Source of the DNA: Acheta domesticus
Taxonomy: Eukaryota; Arthropoda; Insecta; Orthoptera; Gryllidae
Direction: 5' to 3'
Assembly: GCA_031308135.1 (NCBI GenBank)
Contig: JAHLJT010000631.1
Coordinates: 177,681,826-177,745,825 of the forward strand
Length of the DNA stretch: 64,000 nt
This document shows, piece after piece, positions 45,496 to 57,438 of this stretch (within the stretch, counting starts at the first letter, position 1; each line of letters starts with the position of its first letter). A program made the position numbers and the translations under genes. Below the pieces are notes generated by a model. It saw only the letters and a list, made by a program, of their open reading frames with translations. It was not told the DNA's origin and searched no databases.

Positions 45496-46294
45496 TTATA
45501 GAAGCTTAAAAGAAATAAATGGCTAAACAGCTGTCTCAGCAGCAATGACTTTAATATCCCGCCACAGAGTGGATATCAAAAAACCTGCACGACAAGGGTT
45601 CTCCGAATTCCCTTTCCCTTCCAAGTTGATGGAACTGTTAATTATACCTTTTTTTATAAAAATACACATAAGATTCAATACTTAATTTCACGTAAAAAAT
45701 ATCATCATTAAAGCACAATTATTCAATCAGTAAAGAACTCAAATGCATAGATCCTCATCAGTATCTTAATCAATTGGAAAATACCACATTTATAATTTTT
45801 TCCATTAAATGCCTGAATAGTAATTTATTGGAACTAATATTATTCTGTACTAAGGAACATAAAATATAAATTTAACTTACTTGTAATATTTTGAATTATA
45901 GAGAAATGACAAGGGGGTCTAATACTTATAAACAGATCAACGACCAGTCATAGATTTGGTCGCAATGAGTGTATGTTGTTAAAAGACTTAATAAAATTGA
46001 AATACTCCAGACTGGAAATATTTGAATAATCACTTTCTTTTCTCTTTATACAATAGCGTAAATGACTTAAATAGGCAGAGGTGTAGCATATTATAGTGAT
46101 TCTTAAGAGCGGGGACATTCAAGTGAATTCATCGCCTGTCTAAAAGAATATACTTCGGCAGATGGAACGAGTAAATCTTTAGAACTATTTCTGAACGTAG
46201 TACCCATTAAGACGGCAGCGGGTGGAGAAAAGAAGAAGAAATCGACGCTATTTAATATGCATAAATATCCATGCTTGAGAAAAGTAAATACAGC

Positions 46295-46520
46295 CAACAA
46301 CTAGTGGTGCTACAGAATGGCACAGATATTCCCGTATTAGTTTTCTATTTCCTTGGGTCTTCGCTAGCTATTCGGAATTGCAACAAACTCTTTCTTGCCA
46401 GCTGTCATCTATCACCGCCAAAAGTACATTTTTTTTGTCATTTTCTTAATTTTTCGGTTTCCTATTGGTAGATCGGAAACATTAATTTTAGAATATTAAA
46501 AAACACAAAAACCTAGTCAT
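46295..46520 (+). repeat. GAGAAAGT-family distal module
   Basis: AACTAGTGGTGCTACAGAAT, CCCGTATTAGTTTTCTATTT, GCTAGCTATTCGGAATTGC, GCCAGCTGTCATCTATC and TTTTTCGGTTTCCTATTGG. This copy is close to the one at 15795-16000. Confidence 0.7.
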
Positions 46521-47150
46521 AAATGGCAATTTTCTTTTAAAAATTATGTGCCGTTTTAAAAAAATTGCGTTTTAGCGCTACTAAAAATATATAATTATAA
46601 TTATATAATTAATATTCTGTGTTAATTAAAAATGAACACAGAATGTGAAATCAGTGTTCATAATGAATTTCTGTGTTAATAATTGTCTACTACATAACAT
46701 TCTGCTACAAACACGATTAAACTTTTTTTTTCTATTTCCTCAATTTGTCAAATAAATCTTATTGCACTGTACATTTAGTATCATTTGAATTTTTTAGGTA
46801 GAATATTATTCCGAGCTACAATTTACTGTCATTTTACTTGAACTGTGAATTATTTGTACCATGTCATGTAAGTCCTGTTTCATAATTTTACACGAGAGCA
46901 GAAAGAAATGCATTTAGTGTTGATATTGTTGAATAATTAATTTTGAAACACAAAGATATACATAGATAAATAGTATTACGTTAGTTTAAAGTACATTCAA
47001 TCAATTAAAGTAAATAGTTTTGAAATAAAAGAAAAATGACTACACTTAACTAAATACTCAATTTTTCCTCACATATACCCTTTTGCCCAAATACTAGCGA
47101 ATTCTCATTTGATTCAATCACGAAACAAGAAGTATCAAAAATATTCCTAG
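46521..47150. other. No gene seen
   Basis: AT-rich. A loose fold-back lies around 46600-46680 (TTCTGTGTTAATT and complement). Confidence 0.35.
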
Positions 47151-47394
47151 TAGGCAAAATTGCGCCCTTTGCAAATTGAGGCGGAAGGCTGGAGGAAGGC
47201 GAAAGACGTGCAGAATTGCGCAGAACGGAGGGTGCCCCTTACGCGTCTCGCGGAGGAAGGGAGGGGCGGAGCGCCCGCGACGGCCTCGGGAGGCGGCGGC
47301 AGCGGCAGCGGCGGAGCGCTGCAGATAACAAGGGCCTCTCGGGCGGCGGTTTCATAAATCTGCCGCTCACGCGATCCTTGCGAGATGCCCCGCG
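47150..47394. promoter_or_regulatory. CpG-rich island 2
   Basis: CpG- and GC-rich block with GGCGGCGGCAGCGG-type runs, next to a pyrimidine-rich minisatellite. Its nature as a promoter or exon is not supported by any splice or TATA signal. Confidence 0.25.
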
Positions 47395-47955
47395 GCCCCG
47401 TCCCTCCGCCTGCCCCTCACCGCCCCTCCTGCTGCTCCTCCGCCTGCCACTCCAACCCCGCCGCCAGCCCACCTACCGTCTTTCTGCCTGCCTCTCCCAC
47501 CGTCCTCCTTCCGCTCTTCCGCCACTCCTCCTACCTCCTTCCTCCAATCTCTCACCCGTCCTCCGCCTGCCCCTTCCACCGTTCTTCAATCGCTCCTTCT
47601 CGACCTTCATCCTGCCTCTCTCACCGTTCTCCACTCATCCATCCCTCACCCTCCTCCTACCCCACCCACGTTCTTCACCCACCTCTCTCTCCACCCACCT
47701 CCTATCCCTCCCACCGTTCTTCATCCGCCCCTCCCTCCACCCTCCTTCTGCCTCTCACACTGTTCTTCACTCGCCCCTCCCTCCACCCCCTCCTGGCCCA
47801 CTCACCATTCTTCACCCACGCTTCTCTCCGCCGTCCGCGTGCCCCAACCGTTCTTCATCCACTCCTCTCTCCACCGTCCGCCTGTCCCCATCGTTCTTCA
47901 CCCGCCCCTCTCTCCACCCTCCGATTGCCGCCCCTCCGTTATTCACCCACCATAT
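47395..47955 (+). repeat. Pyrimidine-rich minisatellite, unit about 43-48 bp
   Basis: CCGTTCTTCACCCGCCCC-like motifs recur near 47579, 47620, 47668, 47717, 47760, 47806, 47848, 47890 and 47934, each followed by CTCTCTCCACCCTCC-like DNA. Long proline/serine frames across it are a by-product of having no purine-rich stop codons on this strand. Confidence 0.85.
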
Positions 47956-50900
47956 TCCAAAGTTCCGATTTGGGGTCGTGCCTATACACAGAGTCGTGTA
48001 AAATATTAGTACGACGGACATTACGTTGATTTACCCCATTACATTGAGAAACAACTTCGTAGTTAAATTTACTTTATCTACACAACCGTCTTTGAGGTGT
48101 GTGCATTTATTCCAATCAAAGGAATAAATGCGGGATCCTTGCTAGCCCTCCTGAAACCCACTTCCTTCTGTAGAACCGCAGTGTTGCATACCCACGCTTT
48201 GACAGCGGTTTGCAGTTAGTATTGAAAATTGGATATTAAAATTAGTTTGTGAACATATGGTAACCAAACGTCATACCGATGGTAACCAAAATATTTTGAG
48301 AATTAAAAGCGACAATTCAATTAACCGCATACTGAGAAAATTATATTACTCGAAATAATATATTTTTTACGCTACATTATATCATTTTACAAAGTTTATA
48401 AAATGAGCGAATTTATTGAAGATGCTAATGCACTTTCTGAGGACATTAAGGCATATAAATCTTTAAATTTACTACTAAACATTTTGATCATTGAAACAAT
48501 GTAAACTACCTTTTCTATGTTGCCATTTACGATCTGAACCCAAATTAAAGCTCATGCAAGCAACAGTCAACATCTATTTGAACTGTCATATAATACAAAA
48601 ATAAATACTTTCTTTCTGAAGTATTTTTTGGAAAAGAAAGGAAATTTTCCTGCATGATTTCAAGGAAACGTTCCTCAAGTGACAATTGTAAAGTGGGTAA
48701 AAGTGGGGACATAATCAGAGACTTAGGGCTCAGTAGTTACAGATGATAATGGAATAAACAAGAAAATGTATTTCTCCCAACTTCCACAACCATTTTAGAG
48801 TTATGTTGGATAACTTTTAATAATTAAAATAGATTTCTGAACTTTTTTTTAGAATTCAGGTGTTTTTGATGTGTGCTATTACATAATTATTTACTCCAGT
48901 TTAATCCTTTGAAACAAAAATGAATACCGTGTCCGAAGCTATTTGATATACTACAGAACGTATGAAACACGTAAAATATAATGGAGGCAAAACGTTTACT
49001 AGTAAATTCTGCATACACGTCTACTGTATTTTTTCTATTGAAATACAAAAATATTGTTTTTTTAACTGAAGAAAACAACATCATTGGTCAACTGTGACCT
49101 TGTTCCTCGCACTTAAAAGGTGTTTTTCTACGTTTAAAGCGTAAAATAATGAAAATAATTTTGCCATACTCCCGAAACATTCCTTTGTGGTAAGGGAATT
49201 CAAAAATGTATGAATTTGGAACAGCTAAAAAACTTTAAATTTCATACATTTTGATTATTGATATTTGATTAAATACCAAATAATAACTGATTTTAAAATA
49301 AAATTTATTTTCCTAAAGTTAGTATTGCAGGAGGCATACAGAAACTGTCTAATTTTGTTTTTCGCTTATATTTCGAAAAGAGTGGGTCGTAGTGAACAAG
49401 TTACTATAACCATCCGTAATCTATTGTCTATTATCTAAAATAACTATTGTTCTTTTAGATTGCAAAATACTTTGATAAAATATTTCGGAAGCTTAAAACT
49501 TCACATTGTGGACTTAATGGGCAAAGTCCGTTAGCATCTTGTTCCATTATTCTTTCTGGTGATCCCTGGATTTGTCCACAAGCCTTTCAACTAAGACGCC
49601 TGTATAGTGGTGCCATCTGGTAGCAGGGTTAACAGCTTGATTCGTAATTCGCAGCTCTATATTCGCAGTATCATTTTTTGTTTAATTAACCATAAACTTT
49701 GTTTTTTAGGAAAAGAAATTATCGGGTTAAAGATGAAAATTTAACTATAGTTGACAAAGTTTAATTACACAATTATATAGATCATCTGTTATATAAAATG
49801 CGTATTCTTTTCTTTTCATGTGGAGAAACACCGAGATATTGTCCCAGTAATACTTACGTTTCTCTAAAGATGTAAGCTACAAGAAGAGGTAAGCTAAAGA
49901 AGTTGTGTGGCGAGAAGCTTTTTGGGTAACCGCGAGAGAGTGCGTATCTCATGTTACCATAACTGCGTCAGTTTCCGTCTCTCTGGTAGCCTTGCAATCC
50001 TTCGCAACGGTCGATAACAGCTGGTCGCCACACAGACCTTTCCTTTTTGCTAAAGCGCTTGTCGACATGCTGCATATGTAATATGTGGATAAGGATATTT
50101 CAAGCAGGACTGCGCTGAAAAAGCAGCAGTCAAATTGCTTCTCGAAAGCAATATACTATTAGTAGGTATATATAGTTCATCCATGAGATTGTCACAAAAG
50201 TGACTTTATTTGGAAAAGTTTTAAACATGGTTAAATGTTCGAATAAAAAAAATGCACTTCTCTGACCGGTCGTGAGAGGTCCAGGACAAATGCTATGACG
50301 CAAAAAAGTAAAAATGCCGTTCAATTTGATTTTAAAAAGTTGTATACTTTCCGTATTAATTTTGACATAATATTGCACAGAAAAAACGCTGCCTCACTCA
50401 CTGGAAACATGGGTCTGTCGAGGGAAAAGTTATGTAGCGTAAGTTTTTTTTTTGCTGAATGTATACTAATTCATAAAGTGTTGAAACTTATTATTCTGAT
50501 GTTTGCGTGATGTTAAAAGTATGAATTTTTCAGCCACAAAACAACACTTTAGTTGAGGCTTCCAGCAAACCGTGTCTAAATGACACTGTTATAAGCGTGT
50601 TCGTGTTTTTTTGCAGTTTTTTATAATGTTTATTCTTGAAAAGCAACGAAAGTAATATTTGTTCAATAATCTCACTTCTGATAATTGACTGAAAACAATG
50701 TATGCTACAGGATGATGGTTCTTTATGGGCGTCGAAAATAGCATGATGCAGTAAAAGCATGATGCAAGTGATTATAAAACGAGAAAATTATTAGCGCGTA
50801 AGTTACGTATTCTTTAATTTAATTATAGTGACTTCTGTCGTTCGATCAGCTAGGACGCGATTATTCATTCGGGAATTTCACAACCACGAATTAAGTGGTC

Positions 50901-52679
50901 ACAAAAGTCCGATTCAATAACAATGCCCATCAATCATCAGAAGTCACCATAATTAAATCGGAGAATAGAAATGAGTTCTAGAATCGCGTAAGTCACGTAC
51001 GTCTTGCATTCTTGCTAATCGCAAACTCAAAAGTTTGCGTAATAATATAGCGTTTTTATTACCCTTGAGTTGGAGTGAGATGAAGTGCGTTTTTGATAAT
51101 AGAAAACACACTTTTGCACCATGCAATTATTTATACTGATTAATTCAAATTTTCTGTGAGGAGGTAATTTTACCTCATTAATCAGGTATATTTATATATT
51201 TCAAGGCAAAACAAATTAGTTATGAAATTAAATAGAAACTGATTAGCGGCCTGGGGTATCCGATATCGTAAAGACGATGGTGAAGTAACTAACTCGGCTC
51301 GAAGAGGCGTGGGGGACAATCCCCCCTCGAACACGTGTATTGCTTGTGTGTTGTTGCGTAGAGGGGTTCTTTTCAAACAATTTGTTTTTCCTGTCAACTC
51401 TTTTCCCACCATTTCTTGGTCAATTATCCTTCCCGAGAGTGTAGTCATGTTGGACCTACGGGGTACCTCTGCACTTAAAAACAAACGTGGAAACTAGCAG
51501 GGTCGACTCTGAAAGCCTTGGAGGAGAGGATCAACGTTGAACAAAAAGTACAAAGGGAATGACGAGACATGTAGAGAAATGACGAGACTGTATAAACCAG
51601 GAATCTGCGGACAAGGGAGAAATAGCGGAGTAAGCGGGTCGGCAGAAAATCCTAAACGATATAACGTCATAAAAAAGTAAAAACTAATTAATTCATCCGT
51701 CACAATGAAAAGAAGCGATATATGAGTGTGGGTAAGAGTGTTCCACAAAAACATTTGATCTATTGCTTTCAAATTTTGCCCGAATACTTTTGAAAAGCCA
51801 ATGAAAAACATTATGGGTTTGCGTTACCAAAATGTCGCCCCAAATTTGGATCCAAATGTTACAAGAACAACTGCAACTTGCAATTTGTAATGCATCGACG
51901 CGCCGCTGTGGAGGTGTTGGCGGAACAGGCAAGGACTTATGGCACTTGCACCGCTGTTTAATAGGTGATTGTGACAAATAAATACCCTGGCAATGCCGGG
52001 TTATTAACTACTAGATTTCAATTTAATTAACATTTTTTTTATCATTTAACTTAATCATCAGCGAATCTATCGATCTTGATGCCTCGCTAGTGTTACAGTT
52101 AATGCAGAAACCAAGTTACCTTACACTTGTCAAAAGCGTTTCCGGAAATGTCACGAACTGTTATCGTCCGTATGTAAAAAAGTTTTGAAATTCCATACAA
52201 TGAATATGCTTTAATTTTTTTAATGGACGAATCGAATCGACTGTATTCCAGGATTTACAAAATACATTCATCACAATTCTTACAATTGTTACATAATTCA
52301 CTATTCTTACATAGTAGTACAATTATTGACTTTGTGACTTGTTGAATTAAGCTTTTTTCTCTCTTTCCTTGAAACTGTTCACTTAACCTTTAATTGGTAT
52401 CGCTTTTCGAAACCTTTAAATGGTATCGGCGGTCTGTGATACCGCTCACGCTTAATTCTTATAATTCAATGTATTGTATGACAACATTGAACTTATCTGC
52501 TGATCTAAAAATTAACATTTGTTTTATGAAGGTTTATGACGATGCAAAACTACGAGTTCGAGTCCCAGTCATGCCAGTATTTTTTAAAAGGTCACGACAC
52601 ACACATTAGGAAACCGGGGTAAGTCTCGTCGAAAGTGAATGAGACTCAATGGGCGAAGTGAGACCGAGTGTAGTGGAAT
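47956..52679. other. No gene seen; AT-rich
   Basis: A long AT-rich stretch. An inverted repeat lies at 50817-50837/50938-50958 (21-base arms with one mismatch), and a GGGGGACAATCCCCC hairpin at about 51310. No conserved coding, SINE or LINE pattern was recognised. Confidence 0.35.
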
Positions 52680-53190
52680 ATCGCGGGGAAACGACCGGCT
52701 GAGGTGACACAGGACTTCAAATGATGTTACTGCAGTGCCTTTGGACGGGGAGTTCTAGCGTTCGAGTCCTGGCGGTGACAGGGTTTTCGACACTAGCTAG
52801 ATAGCTATGATGAATTCAGCCGCTTTCTGGATGAGAATTCTTGCGGTCAGCTGCTTTGATGGGTAGTTTTCCATGCTTTCTCCGATGAACGCCAGGCTAA
52901 TGTTGGTGCAGTACCCTACAAAACGGACCTCGGACCGCACGCGATCTTTCCTTCCTCTTCCTTGTCCTATCTTCACCCTTTACATACACACACATTCACC
53001 ACACTACAGAAAATGACGGGAGACCAGTCGGAAACTAAACTAGGGCAGTACTCTGCAAGTGGGAGATACATTGTTGGGAAAACCCCATAGCGGAGTGTAG
53101 GTCGGCGCCGGATCTCATTATCCAGTGGTGGAAGATCTTCGTCACATTCCATAAATATTCACGACAAACGACCTAGCCGTTGACGCGCCC
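52680..53190 (+). mobile_element. SINE family S1, copy 6
   Basis: GGCTGAGGTGACACAGG, B box GCGTTCGAGTCC (52758-52769), GGTTTTCGACACTAGCTAG, TCTGGATGAGAATTCTTGCG, AACGCCAGGCTAATG, ACAAAACGGACC, pyrimidine-rich tail, then GGCGCCGGATCTCATTATCC. Confidence 0.75.
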
Positions 53191-53504
53191 GGAAACACCA
53201 AATAATGGAGGGTAGACACCCTACTTGAAGCATTTTTTCATAATAAATGCGTTCATTGTAGGTAGTATTGAATCATTTTCATATTGAGCTACCATCGGAT
53301 GTATTACATGTATTCCTAAGTAGCAAAATAAATATTCTGTGGGAAGGTACTGAGCCGCTGGACGTGTAGACACAACAATCAATGATTGTTGCACAAATGT
53401 CAACTTGCCGGCGTAGTATGTCAGACCGCGATATCAATTAAAGGTTAAATGGCATTACATGCGCGTGTTACCAAAAAATATCTATCAACGCGACTATGCA
53501 TTTT

Positions 53505-53790
53505 TACTTTCTCGCCTTACGAATACTTCGTAAGAAGAGAAAGTTATGTAATCGTGCTCCGGAAAAAGGCGAATTTTCGCCAGAAAAAACTCTTATAGCT
53601 GGGGTCTGGTAAGGCAAAATTTGATAAAACCTGTGGCTAAATTCAGATAAAAAAATCCTCTATCTTGTGGTGTATTCAAAATCCATGTTTAATTGCTTCT
53701 TGATACTAGAAAATCGATTGACGGCAAAATGTCCGTCCGTCTGTGGTCAACGCTAGCACCTAAACCGTTCAGCCGATTTTTCTCTGGGTT
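53505..53790 (-). repeat. GAGAAAGT-family repeat with intact terminal stem
   Basis: The terminal near-palindrome lies at 53506-53544 (ACTTTCTC, CTTACGAA, TTCGTAAG, GAGAAAGT). ATGTAATCGTGCTCCGG, GGGGTCTGGTAAGGC, ATTCAAAATCCATG, CGGCAAAATGTCCGTCC and GTGGTCAACGCTAGCAC follow. Confidence 0.7.
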
Positions 53791-53799
53791 CAAGGTGCG

Positions 53800-54780
53800 C
53801 CCCTAATTAGAATAGCGAACTGTTCCGCGGGCCGCTGGTGCGCCAGTAGTCGGAATATTGAGTCGCCTGGCCCGGGCCGCGTGCCGCGAATGCCGCCTCA
53901 TCGCCTGAAGGGCGCGAAGCCCGCGTTCCAGTCAGAGGAGCAGCGCCTCTGAATTATGCATGCTCCTTGTGTGCTCGCCGCCCTTATCTTTGCAGCGAAG
54001 ATTACAGGAATAGGAATGGATTGCAGACCTCCTCCAGGGATGCAAATACGACAGTGCCTACGAATCGCGTCAAAGATTGCTTTGCATGTCTTTCACATCT
54101 TGGATAACGTAATTCTATGCCATGCGATGGATTTCTTTCAACAGCTTTTCTACTATTATTTGGATTTCTCTTGCAAACACAGTTGTAAACATACGGCAAT
54201 TGCTTTATTTTATTGCCTTAAATGATGATACTCATCCTTTGTTTCAATGTGTGATGAATTAATTTCGTGCCCATAAATTCAGTCTTTTTAAAGTAGCTGA
54301 TGTTTGAGGAGGTGATGCATGTGTAAGGCAAGTTGTGTACGAGAGAGTGGAATAAATTCGATACATTTATAAGTTTAATTTTCTCGAAAAATATTATTAC
54401 TTTCCATTTACCTCTTCACATCATTTAAGTAAATTAATGTGTTACATCAACAGGGCAAGAATTTGTAGGTCATATATATGACCAAAGGAAATTTGCAAGG
54501 ACAGTAATATTTGAATTTTCAAGAATTATTGTTTCAGAGGTTTTACATTTATGTAAGCTACTCTATGTAGAATACTACCATATGTAGAATAAAGAAAGTA
54601 TTTTGATGTGGCAGGGATAAGATTAGCTTATAATATCCACCACAAATAAGACTAGAATTATATCACGCAACCGTTACAAGCCATTCGAAAAAGTGTGTAA
54701 TGTTGTACCGTCACTGTTTTAGCTTTTTGTCATTGTTTCCGCACAAACATTCGTGCTTGGAATTATTGAAGCGGATAGTC
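53800..54780. other. No gene seen; small GC-rich patch at 53815-53960
   Basis: A 150-base GC-rich patch is followed by AT-rich DNA. No conserved protein or splice pattern was recognised. Confidence 0.35.
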
Positions 54781-55550
54781 CAGCTCTGTCAGCTAAGCTC
54801 CCAGCTAAGAGAGCGCCGCCGCTCTGCTGCCCCTTATCATTCGCCCTCCCCGGCGGTGGCGCTGGCGCACGCAGCTGGCGGCGCGGGATGGTGCGGGGGG
54901 GGGCGGGGGGGCTGAGGCGGGAGCGGGGGCGGGCGCGCGGGGCGGAAAACCGCCACTGAAAGCGTAACGAGCAGCGCCGCGCGGCGCGGTGGGCGAACGG
55001 CCCGCCGCAAAACCCTAATTCGGCGATCGGCCACCGCACGCCCGCTTTTTACGAGCAGCACCGGCGCGCAGCCGCCCGCGACGTATGCGACCGCCTCCCT
55101 CGGCCCGGCCCTCCCGCGCTGCCTTGCTCCTCTCACACCCTCGCCCCGCCCTGCCCCGGGCTCACACCGCCCGGGAAACTCCCAGCCCGCCCAGCCCTCC
55201 CCGCCTCAGGCTGACACCGCCTCGCGGACTCCCGGCCCCGCCCTACCTCTCCCCCGCCACGCTTCTCCCCAGGCTGACACCGCCTGGTGGACTCCCGGCC
55301 TCGCGCGCCCCGCCCCGCCCCGCCTTGCCCGGCACAACACGCCCCAGGCTCACACTGCCCGGCGGACTCCCGGCCCCGCCTCCCCCGCGGCGACCGCCGG
55401 CGTCTGCCCTGTACCCCGTCGGCCTCAGCTCCACTCCCGTCGCATACGTTGTCCTGCGGAGTCGCTCCCACCTGCGCCTGCTCCGCGCGCTGCCTAAAGC
55501 CTCGCTGCTCGCTCCCGCTCGCGGCCGCGCCCTCCGGCGCCAGGTACGCC
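54780..55550 (+). promoter_or_regulatory. CpG island 3, possible promoter and 5' exon of a rightward gene
   Basis: About 770 bases of very GC/CpG-rich DNA, ending in GGCGCCAG|GTACGC (55538-55549), a good splice-donor match on the plus strand. All frames are proline/arginine-rich with no domain. Repeated GGCTCACAC/CTGACACCGCC and GGACTCCCGGCC wording (55190-55370) makes part of it a short-period repeat. A gene to the right of the window or under the LINE region is not seen. Confidence 0.4.
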
Positions 55551-55609
55551 CCAAGGTACCCAACAAAGACTCACAGAGCAAGCATGAAATTATTCCAGGC
55601 ATTCCCTGC

Positions 55610-55792
55610 AGGGTTCATAAGTCACGTAAGTGTAGTGCTCAGTGTACACACTGAGAGTAGGTGGTGTTTCTCCCTCGATGAGCTTGAGAACGACCCACAC
55701 GTTGGCTTGGGTCCTTTTCCCCTGCGTGTATTTTCCCCAGCGGGACACGCCTTGTAATCTATGCTAGTGTGGTGATGCAGTGCATGTAAGTA

Positions 55793-55823
<31 letters not shown>

Positions 55824-56110
55824 TGTGTGTGTGTGTGTGTGGAGGGAGGAGGGATTAAGAATGAGGAAGAAAGAAAACGCGCGCAGTTTGTGGCCCGTTT
55901 GTTGGGGCCCTACTTGGCCGTAAACGAAACAATGGAAAACTACCCGTCGCAGCATCCGATCACCAGCAGCAATTGAAAACAGCAGATAGCGGTTGAAAAA
56001 TGACGTAGCTATGTAACTAATGTTAAAATCCACCACCATCGGGACAACCCGATCAACAACACGCATCCTTAAGTAACGCACTACGCACTGGTTTCACTGA
56101 GCTAACGCAG
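55610..56110 (-). mobile_element. SINE family S1, copy 7, with (TG)n expansion
   Basis: On the minus strand: CTGAGCTCAGTG-like head near 56105, ACATTAGTTACATAGCTACG, GGTGATCGGATGCTGCGACG, GGTAGTTTTCCATTG, and GGGCCACAAACTGCG. The tail holds a (CA)n run at 55795-55842. Confidence 0.6.
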
Positions 56111-57300
56111 ATAATTCCAAACGAAAACCGCTGTGGTCGGTTGTAAATATGTCGCTACTGCCACCTTCTGAAATTATTTGTCGGTGGCAGACCTTGTAAC
56201 GGTGCCATCCAGCTTTGAGAGTGGGCTTAAGAGGGGATGTAACCGATTCTGATCGAACTTTTTTTAGAAAACCTGTTTATTTTTTATCCTATGAATTTTG
56301 TTTACACCGTATTAAAAATTAATGTCCTAGGACAAGTGGAAATATTTACAAATCTTTTAGTTAATAACTACACACCTCGGGCCATGCCTTTTTCTGTCAG
56401 GTGTCAGTTTTCGGGAAACTTTTTAGCAATTTTTGATGACACAATTTCAATTTTTCACCTAATCTACCATTTTGGATTGTATATACTTCTGTAGTTCACC
56501 CAGCAGATGTCTCTGGTGTGTTGTTTTTATTCTGCATCAGTTTCATGCGCGCTTTGTGTGTTAGAGGTTATTAGAGATATTTTTCTACTTGTTTTCTCTG
56601 ATTTACATTTTCAGGTATAAAGGTGCACTTTTCTCGGTGTCTAGTAAACATAGAGTTCTGAAGTTTGCAGTGAATAAAAATGTAATGTTAGTAAACATTT
56701 TAACGAACAATTATACAATTATATTAATTATTGTTTGTGTTGTATTAAAATGAATTAAAAAGAAATGAAATATTTTAGTGATAAAATTAATATATTTTTG
56801 TATTAAAGTTTATTTTTTATATTACATCGATCATTACTTGTTAAATACATTATTTTAGTGGGTATTGTTAATCTCATAAATTTCAACTCTGAAGCTTAAT
56901 AAGTTTCTTTGAAATGTGCACCTTTATAAAGAAGGTAAGCCGCAAGATTACGGGTTCAGAAAATCGCATTATTACTTTCAATTCATTTTCGAATTAAAAA
57001 AATACTTTAAAGTATACGTAATCACTATGCGAAGTTACATTACCTAGGGCGTTTATAAAGATCGTACCTTTTTTTTGAATTTATTTCTACCTGTTCGACA
57101 TATTTGTCTTTCAGGGGGTTGGACATTACCAACAAATAACTGGCGATTTGATACTCACTGGAACCTGTAGAAGGAATTATTAACAATTAAATTTTTGAAA
57201 AGGTTATGCTATGAAAAAAAAAGAAGTTTGTAAAAAAGATTTTGAATAGAAGGATAATATGTTGTAAATGTAGTAATTATGGTGGATGAAATATATCTTT
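56111..57300. other. No gene seen
   Basis: AT-rich spacer between a SINE and the 3' end of the Jockey-like element. Confidence 0.35.
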
Positions 57301-57438
57301 AGGAAATTTTGATAGTATACGTCGAGGAAAATGATATGTTTGACCTAAGTTGAAAGTGCGGGTCTGTTGTAAGTCATCTAAGGAGTTGAAAAATTTAAGG
57401 GCTTTGTGAACGAATTAGGGAGTTGATAGTGTCAATTT

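Noticed and set aside
47216..48029. Two overlapping plus-strand open frames of 261 and 214 aa
   Set aside because: They run across a C/T-rich minisatellite that cannot form stop codons on this strand; composition is Pro/Ser/Leu/His in every frame and no domain is visible.
53506..53544. Helitron 3' hairpin
   Set aside because: The stem is strong, but the CTRR end and the expected insertion between A and T are not seen.
55085..55757. Open frames of 189 and 156 aa
   Set aside because: They lie in the CpG island and the following SINE; Pro/Arg/Ala-rich in all frames and crossing repeat borders.
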